From positions 1 through 32,729 of the forward strand of contig NZ_AUDK01000034.1 in the NCBI RefSeq assembly GCF_000425425.1: a stretch of DNA of 32,729 bases, in the 5' to 3' direction. The translations under genes and the position numbers were made by a program. This DNA comes from Flavobacterium daejeonense DSM 17708 (GTDB lineage: Bacteria; Bacteroidota; Bacteroidia; Flavobacteriales; Flavobacteriaceae). Positions 27,091-32,729 of this stretch are shown one piece after another (the first letter of the stretch is position 1; every line of letters begins with the position of its first letter). Under the pieces are notes generated by a model. The model was not told the origin of the DNA. It saw only the letters and a program-made list of their open reading frames with translations, and did not search any database.

Positions 27091-27167
27091 GTATCTATGG
27101 AGTATCTATGGAGTATCTATGGAGTATCTATGGAGTATCTATGGAGTATCTATGGAGTATCTATGGA
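27091..27167. repeat. Seven perfect tandem copies of an 11-base unit
   Basis: The unit GTATCTATGGA is repeated exactly seven times (77 bases) just behind the PUL terminator. Any reading frame across it is a by-product: the unit is not a multiple of three and yields an 11-residue periodic peptide in every frame. It lies in the 330-base gap before 27334; apart from this array, the terminator and the hairpin at 27301 I see nothing else in that gap. Confidence 0.97.
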
Positions 27168-27300
27168 GTTGACCCGTCAAAAAATCACTAAAAGTGGGTA
27201 TTGTAGTAATGCTTTTACTTGTATATGTTTGTTAATTAGAAGGTTCATTTTTTATATTTAAAATTATTACAGGATAGTGCAGGATACTTGTTTGTGTTTT

Positions 27301-27320
27301 TAATAGTATTTTTACTATTA
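27301..27320 (+). promoter_or_regulatory. AT-only hairpin just before the Wzy-type gene
   Basis: TAATAGTA and TACTATTA form a perfect 8-base inverted repeat around TTTT, and AATAGTATTA follows at 27321-27330, repeating one arm. It lies 13 bases before the ATG at 27334 and could overlap the translation-initiation region or be a small operator. Confidence 0.3.
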
Positions 27321-27333
27321 AATAGTATTAAAT

Positions 27334-29179
27334 ATGATAAAAAATTACTCTGAAAAACCTTTTTTAAATATTTCACAAGCTGTTTGTTTTATAGTTTCAT
27401 TCCTGTTGCTTCTAGGATGCTTGCTAAATTTTGAAATATTTTTATACAGCAGTCTTTTTAATTATTTTGTTTTAGTATTGGGTAGTGGTGTAATTTTAAC
27501 TTTTATCCTTTTTTTGTTGTTTAAGGTTGTAAAAAGTGATGTAAAGATTGATGTAACATTACCTTTTATTCTTTTTATAATATGGGCTCTGTTTGTTTTT
27601 CTACAACATGGAGAAGCAGTACAATATAAATATTACCGCATTGCAGCCTGTTTTGTGTTTATCAGTTCTTTTATTGTCTTAAGAAAAGATAATAGTATCA
27701 GTTTTTATAAAGCGGTTGCTGTTGTTGCTACAATTGAAGCGATTTGGTGTGTTTTGCAATATTTAGGTAAAATTCCCAGTGAGGATGTCAATTTTAAAGT
27801 AACCGGAAGTTTTTCGAATCCTAATGTTGTGGCTATGTTTTTAGCCCTAAGTATTCCTGCACTACTTTATTTTTTTATAAAGCCCACTACAGTTTATAAA
27901 AAAGCAATTTATTCTTTAATGTTGTTGATTGTATGTGTTGGTTTGTTGCTTTTGGAATGCCGCACAGCTCTACTTGGCGCTGTTTTTTCATCAGGACTAT
28001 TTCTGATACTTCACTTTAATAGTATCAGACGTTTTAAGCGAAAGTATTTGTTTTTTGGGTTTTTAGCTGTTGGGATTTTAAGTATTCCGATTGGGAAACA
28101 ATTATATCTGCATAAAAAAGATTCCGCTGATGGTCGTTTGCTTATTTGGCGAATAACTACTCAAATGGTATTGGATTCACCTGTTCGGGGTTATGGTACG
28201 GGGATGTTTGAGAGAGAGTATAATCTGAGACAGGCAAAAGCCATACAGGAGAACAAGTTAAGTCAAAAAGAATTAAAAAATGCCTCATTCGTTTTAATGG
28301 CTTACAACGACTATTTAGAACAGGCGGTTCAGGGTGGAATTCCTGCTGTATTGTTATTCGTTTTAATGATAGCTTCTTTTTTTATATCCGAATAAAAAAG
28401 GTACCAATGCAATAGTAGAAGAGGAGGTTTTTGAAAATCGGGATGTTTGTTATGTGGCTTACGCCGGTTTTGCTGCTTTTGCATTGATGGGGCTTTTTAA
28501 TTTTATACTCCAGGCTATTCCCGCTTTGTTTTTATTTGCGGTGTATGCAGGGATTTTATGTGCCGACAATAAACACATTATTGTAGTAAAATTATCTGTA
28601 AAATCGAATATAGTAAGATCCGTTTTGTTTACTTCCTTTTGTATTACAGGCTATTTGACTTTTCGACAATTTACAGAGGTTAAAGAGTATCGATTAATGA
28701 AAACAGCAAAGGATTATTTTGAATCCGGAAATGTTGTTCGAACTGAGAATTTACTCGAAAAACTTCAAAAAACAAAACAAAATTCCACAAGCTATTGCAT
28801 TATTTATGGGAAGCTACTTTTTTCTCAAAGGAAATTCCAGGAGGCCTTAGGACAATTTGATTATGCTAAAAAGTTTAGTTCAACTCCGATATTGTTTGAT
28901 ATGGCAGCTCAATGTCATTTTCAAATGAAAAATAGCAAAGAAGCCATTTCTAATTTATATCAGCTAACTGCTTTATCTCCTAAGACAATAAAATACAAAT
29001 TTGGATTAATGCAGCTTTTAGTGCTAGATAAACAGATTGGGCAGGCTCGTAATGTGGCACAACAAATAATAACTATGGCTGTCATTAATCCTGATGAATC
29101 GACAGATAAGTATCAAAAAATGGCAAAATCATTATTAAGAAATCAACAAAAATCCGAAAATCAATTACAAAAAATATGA
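27334..29179 (+). pseudogene. Wzy/O-antigen-ligase-type membrane protein with TPR-like tail, frameshifted
   Basis: Two frames, 27334-28395 and the region up to 29179, together make one 615-codon gene if one base is removed from the T7 tract at about 28377-28383. The second frame reads sensibly upstream of its first ATG (LYPNKKGTN). The N-terminal part has about ten hydrophobic helices and the Wzy_C patterns GSFSNPNVVAMFLAL, CRTALLGAV, DGRLLIWRITTQMVLDSPVRGYGTGMF and AYNDYLEQAVQGG. The C-terminal ~200 residues after the last helices are TPR-like (FQEALGQFDYAKKF, SKEAISNLYQL). Intact relatives polymerise or transfer glycans at the inner membrane. The shift cuts off the last membrane helices and the TPR domain. 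A homopolymer sequencing error or phase-variable slippage would also explain it. The end overlaps the next start by ATGA. Confidence 0.85.
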
Positions 29180-30705
29180 AAAAGATATTTATATCAATAA
29201 TAGTAATGTTTTCATTTTTTATGACTAAAGCACAGAATGCAGCTCCGCAAAATGTAATCGCAGTTTTAGAAAAAGCAGGCAAGAATAAAATCGAATTAGA
29301 AAAAGTCATTCAGCAATACAATAAAAACAAGGCTGACAGTTTAAAATTAAAAGCGGCTTATTTTCTGATTAGTAATATGGATATTCACTATTCAGCAGAC
29401 TATTATTGGGCAGACAGAACAGGGAAAAGAATTCCTTATAACGAAATGGATTATCCTGACTTTGTAACCGCTGTAAAAGCTTTTGATGAGATAAAACTAA
29501 AATACGAAGGCGTAAAGCCTGTTCCTGTTATTTATAAAGACATAGATACCATCAAAGCTGATTTTTTAATCAAAAATATTGAAAATGCTTTTGAGGTTTG
29601 GAAACGACCTCAGGCTAAAAACACCTCATTTTCTGATTTTTGCAACTATATATTACCCTATAGGGTTGGTTCAGAACCTTTACAGGATTGGCGAGCTATT
29701 TATAAAGAAAAATTCAAATGGATTCAGGATAGTGTAAAAGGAGAAAACACAGAAGTGGCTTTACAATATTTTGCCAATGATTTCAGAAGTTGGTTTATTA
29801 ATACATGGGATCAGGAACAGCGTAAAGAACCCTTACCTCATTTAGGTCCAATTCAGTTATTAAACCGGAAAAAAGGCAATTGTGATGATATTGGGGATTT
29901 GATGACTTATATGCTCCGTTCTCAGGGTTATGCTGCTTCGGTTGAATCTGTTCCTTTTTGGGCAACTTCAACAGGAACTCATTTTTTTAACAGTACGTAT
30001 TCTTCGGAAGGAAAGCTGATTCCTTTTGATGTTTCGACAGCTAATGTGAAGATTGATAATTTTTCAAGAGAACCCTCTAAAGTGATACGTTTTACTTATG
30101 CCCGTCAGCCTGATGTTTTAGCTAGTATAATACCTAAAGAACAAATTCCTCCCGGATTCATGCGTAGTGAAAATTATAGGGATGTCACTTCGAATTACTG
30201 GCAAACCAGCAGTTTAGAGACACCATTGTTTATTCCTAAAATAAAACAATCAGTAGCTTATGTTTGTGTGTTTAATGGGTTGAAATGGAGAGCTACCTGG
30301 TGGGGAAAAATAAAAGAAAACAAAGTCAAATTTGATAATTTATGCAAAGGAGCGGTTTTTCTGCCTGCCTATTATATTGATGATAAAATAATACCGGCAG
30401 GTTATCCTGTGGCTTCGGGATACCAGCACCAGCTTACGTTAAAACCGGACTTAATCAATACCAGGAATGTGACTATTGAGGAGCAGGACAAATACCTCAA
30501 ATTTAGATTAGACAAAAAATACACCCTTTATTATTGGAACAACAACTGGATTTCGATGGGAGAGCAAACCGCAACAGCTGAAACTAAATCGCTTGTGTTT
30601 GAAAAAGTTCCTAAAAACGCACTATTGCTATTGGTTTCGGACTATTCCCAAGGTAAAGAACGACCTTTTATTATTACGGATAATCAGGAAAGAATCTGGT
30701 TCTAA
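29176..30705 (+). CDS. Secreted transglutaminase-like protein
   Basis: 509 residues with a signal peptide (MFSFFMTKAQ). The central part has a transglutaminase-like core: C236 in KGNCDDIGDL, H269 in TGTHFFN and D285 in LIPFDVS, in the right order and spacing for the papain-like triad. N-terminal residues 20-210 are helical and unknown; the C-terminal ~180 residues look beta-rich. Proteins of this superfamily act as proteases, amidases or crosslinkers; which applies is unclear. Its ATG overlaps the stop of the Wzy-type gene by four bases, so the two are translated together and may serve one envelope-related process. Confidence 0.8.
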   Translation: MKKIFISIIVMFSFFMTKAQNAAPQNVIAVLEKAGKNKIELEKVIQQYNKNKADSLKLKAAYFLISNMDIHYSADYYWADRTGKRIPYNEMDYPDFVTAVKAFDEIKLKYEGVKPVPVIYKDIDTIKADFLIKNIENAFEVWKRPQAKNTSFSDFCNYILPYRVGSEPLQDWRAIYKEKFKWIQDSVKGENTEVALQYFANDFRSWFINTWDQEQRKEPLPHLGPIQLLNRKKGNCDDIGDLMTYMLRSQGYAASVESVPFWATSTGTHFFNSTYSSEGKLIPFDVSTANVKIDNFSREPSKVIRFTYARQPDVLASIIPKEQIPPGFMRSENYRDVTSNYWQTSSLETPLFIPKIKQSVAYVCVFNGLKWRATWWGKIKENKVKFDNLCKGAVFLPAYYIDDKIIPAGYPVASGYQHQLTLKPDLINTRNVTIEEQDKYLKFRLDKKYTLYYWNNNWISMGEQTATAETKSLVFEKVPKNALLLLVSDYSQGKERPFIITDNQERIWF

Positions 30706-30745
30706 ACCCAACATGTTTATTAATAACCATTAAATATTTTAAATT

Positions 30746-31612
30746 ATGAGAAAAACAATTTTTGCCCTATTGATTAATCTGGCTTTTGCTTCGCATCAGA
30801 TGAATGCGCAAACCAATGAAGAACAAGTCTTCAAAGAAAAGTATTTGAAACAAATGGAAAAAAATGCAGTTGCGGAAGCCCAGGCTCAATTGTTATTAGT
30901 AAGGGGAAAATACAGGATTGATAACGAAATGTATAAGACTCTTTTTCGGGTATATTACAATCGTAAACTGGAAATAGAAAAAGCATTATTGCTCACTGGA
31001 ACAGCTCTTAATGAACAAAAGGATTTGGCTGTTATCATTTCAAAATACGATTCGATTGCTAATGTCTATTTACAGGCTATAAAAACCAAAAGCCTGATTG
31101 GAGACAAAGTGCTTGATGCAAAAGATAATTCAAAATTTGCCAGTGCAGTGAGAAACAGAGAAAGGTTAAAATTAAACAAAGAACAAATAGACAATTTAAT
31201 CTATCAAAGTAAACTAATGGCAGATATGAAAAAAGAAACGCCATCATTAGATTTAAAAGCTCATGAAAGAAAGCTATTGCCAACTATTCTAACCGATGAA
31301 CAATATACGGATTTGTTGGTTATTCTGAACCGAAAAACAGCATCAGACTGGGCAACTAATTCATGGAAGCATATTAAAGAACGAGGAATTGATCAAGGAT
31401 TGGACAGTACTAAAGTTTACAGAGAAATCTACAATTACAATTTGGCCAAACTGGTAAGAAAAGACCGTTTTGGGAATGATATGCCAAAAACAAGTGCCAG
31501 TCTTGCCAGATTGGTTAGCGAACAGCCGGGAGCCTTAAGGATGTTGCAATCAGATCAGGCACGTAATGTTTCGAATAAACCTGAAGCAGCCAAAACCAAA
31601 TTTGCCTGGTAA
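30746..31612 (+). CDS. Secreted helical protein of unknown function
   Basis: 288 residues with a signal peptide ending near residue 21 (ASHQMNAQ). The mature part is charged and almost wholly helical, with repeated Lys/Glu/Gln-rich stretches (FKEKYLKQMEKNAVAEAQAQ, NRERLKLNKEQIDNLIYQ) and a LTDEQY motif near residue 188. I do not recognise a family. It starts 40 bases after the transglutaminase-like gene on the same strand, so it is probably in that operon and works in the periplasm or outside. Confidence 0.75.
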   Translation: MRKTIFALLINLAFASHQMNAQTNEEQVFKEKYLKQMEKNAVAEAQAQLLLVRGKYRIDNEMYKTLFRVYYNRKLEIEKALLLTGTALNEQKDLAVIISKYDSIANVYLQAIKTKSLIGDKVLDAKDNSKFASAVRNRERLKLNKEQIDNLIYQSKLMADMKKETPSLDLKAHERKLLPTILTDEQYTDLLVILNRKTASDWATNSWKHIKERGIDQGLDSTKVYREIYNYNLAKLVRKDRFGNDMPKTSASLARLVSEQPGALRMLQSDQARNVSNKPEAAKTKFAW

Positions 31613-31733
31613 TAACATTCCTTTAAAATATTGTATAAAGAAAAGAATCGGGTATGTGTAACTAAGTTTTGTCAAGTCGAAGTGTCATTTTTATTCTAAA
31701 AAAAAGTAATATAAAATGACTTTACAGCTTCCT

Positions 31734-31797
31734 CGTCAGTTCGAGTGAATTTTCAGAAAACGCGAATAGCTTTTTCAGAAAATTTGTATCGAGAACC
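31734..31797. repeat. Dispersed element, single-arm copy
   Basis: Sixty-four bases match 23490-23553 with three differences, covering the outer arm CGTCAGTTCGAGTGA and the inner GTATCGAGAACC. The right half of the element is missing or unrecognisable. It lies in the 263-base gap before the Sel1 gene; no clear terminator or promoter is visible there. Confidence 0.8.
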
Positions 31798-31875
31798 ATT
31801 TTTTGTAAAAATAGCATTGGTAACGTAGTCGAGACTTACTCGGTTCAATTTTTATTTGTAAAAAAAATAATATTT

Positions 31876-32729
31876 ATGAAAAATAGTTTAAAAATAATAG
31901 CCCTGTTGCTGTCATTGCAGCTCTGGGCACAAAATAGCGGTAAGCCTAGTGTTTCCACAATGGATATGGCGCGAATGCAGCTTAATCCTAACCACTTTTA
32001 TTATAATCCCGAGAAAGGATTTGAATCCTGTAAAAAAGCAGCTGAAGAAGAAGCGAATCCTAAGGCAATGAACATGCTGGCGATACTTTACAGCGATGGT
32101 GTGGGAACAGAAGTAAATCAGGAGCAGGCTTTAAATTGGTTCAAAAAAGCAGCTGAATCCGGTTATGTAAAAGCCTGGTATAATGTAGGGATCATGTACA
32201 AAGATGGGATAGGAACTCCTCAGGATTTTGAAAAAGCCTTTGAATATTATTCTAAAGGAACTGAATTAAAAGCCATAAGCAGTATGGGCGGTAAGGGTTA
32301 CCTACTTTTTAAAGGTTTAGGATGTCAACAAAATTACGAGGAAGCTTTTGAATTGTTTAAGGTAGCCAGCCAGTATGGTAACCTAAACTCGATGTATATG
32401 TTGGGGATTTGTTACCGTAATGGTTACGGAACAACAAAAGATGTTGCAACAGCCCGGGAATGGATGACTAAAGCGGCAAATTATGGTTATAAACCGGCTC
32501 AAAATGAAATGATGGAAGCCGAACCTGAATTTACTGATTATAAGGAAACCCAAAAAACGGATTCTAAATCAAAAGAAATACATGAGAAAGCTATTAAGGA
32601 AACTTTTCAATCAGTATCTCACCGTTTAAAAAGCACCGAAAAACTGGACGGAACTTATACAGGCTATTTAGTAACTTATGACTGGAGCGGGCAGCATATT
32701 ATTGCCAAAGAAGCATTAACTGTTGAACT
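31876..32729 (+). CDS. Sel1-repeat secreted protein (3' end outside window)
   Basis: The open frame from ATG 31876 runs to the window edge (284 codons and two bases). Signal peptide MKNSLKIIALLLSLQLWAQ, then four Sel1-like repeats of ~36 residues (for example MLAILYSDGVGTEVNQEQAL, NVGIMYKDGIGT, MLGICYRNGYGTTKD) to about residue 210. A charged linker and the start of a further domain (LDGTYTGYLVTYDWSG) follow. Sel1 repeats are protein-protein interaction solenoids. The last domain is cut and cannot be named; it may form a surface, stress or envelope protein. It follows the transglutaminase-like and helical secreted genes but is separated from them by 263 bases and a dispersed repeat. Confidence 0.88.
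   Translation, partial: MKNSLKIIALLLSLQLWAQNSGKPSVSTMDMARMQLNPNHFYYNPEKGFESCKKAAEEEANPKAMNMLAILYSDGVGTEVNQEQALNWFKKAAESGYVKAWYNVGIMYKDGIGTPQDFEKAFEYYSKGTELKAISSMGGKGYLLFKGLGCQQNYEEAFELFKVASQYGNLNSMYMLGICYRNGYGTTKDVATAREWMTKAANYGYKPAQNEMMEAEPEFTDYKETQKTDSKSKEIHEKAIKETFQSVSHRLKSTEKLDGTYTGYLVTYDWSGQHIIAKEALTVE

Noticed and set aside
27091..27167. CRISPR array
   Set aside because: The repeats are 11 bases and directly adjacent with no spacers, and no cas gene is in the window.
27070..27261. 63-codon frame across the 11-base repeats
   Set aside because: Its periodic peptide is produced by the tandem array, and it has no coding character after the array.

Overview
The window looks like a stretch of a low-GC Bacteroidetes chromosome, most probably a Flavobacterium-like member of the Flavobacteriia. 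The support is a SusC/SusD pair with a hybrid two-component regulator, AT-rich start regions with little Shine-Dalgarno signal, lipoprotein and signal-peptide styles typical of the phylum, and a leucine-rich-repeat protein of the Bacteroidetes LDVSKN type. Genes are cut at both window edges.

Left part (1-7130, minus strand): an unusual accessory locus. A gene of unknown family (6904 to 4718) is followed, with gaps of only 2-3 bases, by an 825-residue protein whose C-terminal end looks like a polymorphic-toxin tip, and by a small AT-rich 178-residue gene in the position of an immunity gene. A paralogue of the first gene runs off the left edge (1296 to 1). The two paralogues share a near-identical ~1 kb block made of the upstream region, including a 26-base palindrome, plus the first ~265 codons. 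They then diverge abruptly. This is the best candidate in the window for an undescribed system: a carrier/toxin/immunity cassette array that exchanges or converts its 5' module. The functional reading is inference.

Middle (7416-27069, plus strand): an LRR protein, a small minus-strand gene remnant, then a polysaccharide utilisation locus (PUL). The PUL has an HTCS sensor-regulator, a SusE/F-like glycan-binding lipoprotein, SusC, SusD, a GH30 lipoprotein, a GH2 beta-galactosidase-type enzyme, a GH27 alpha-galactosidase-type gene, and a protein with two GH43 modules. A 50-base element, 37 of 50 bases identical, lies upstream of both the susE-like gene and the GH2 gene. It is a likely promoter plus HTCS operator that splits the PUL into two co-regulated units. 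The enzyme set would fit a galactose- and arabinose-containing glycan such as a type II arabinogalactan, but the substrate is inferred. The GH27 gene carries an in-frame TAG exactly where a conserved Trp (TGG) is expected, next to the catalytic acid.

Right part (27070-32729, plus strand): seven perfect copies of an 11-base tandem repeat. After it come a Wzy/O-antigen-ligase-type membrane protein with C-terminal TPR-like repeats, frameshifted in a T7 tract, a secreted transglutaminase-like protein, an unknown secreted helical protein, and a partial Sel1-repeat protein. A dispersed palindromic element occurs in full at 23490-23620 and as one arm at 31734-31797.
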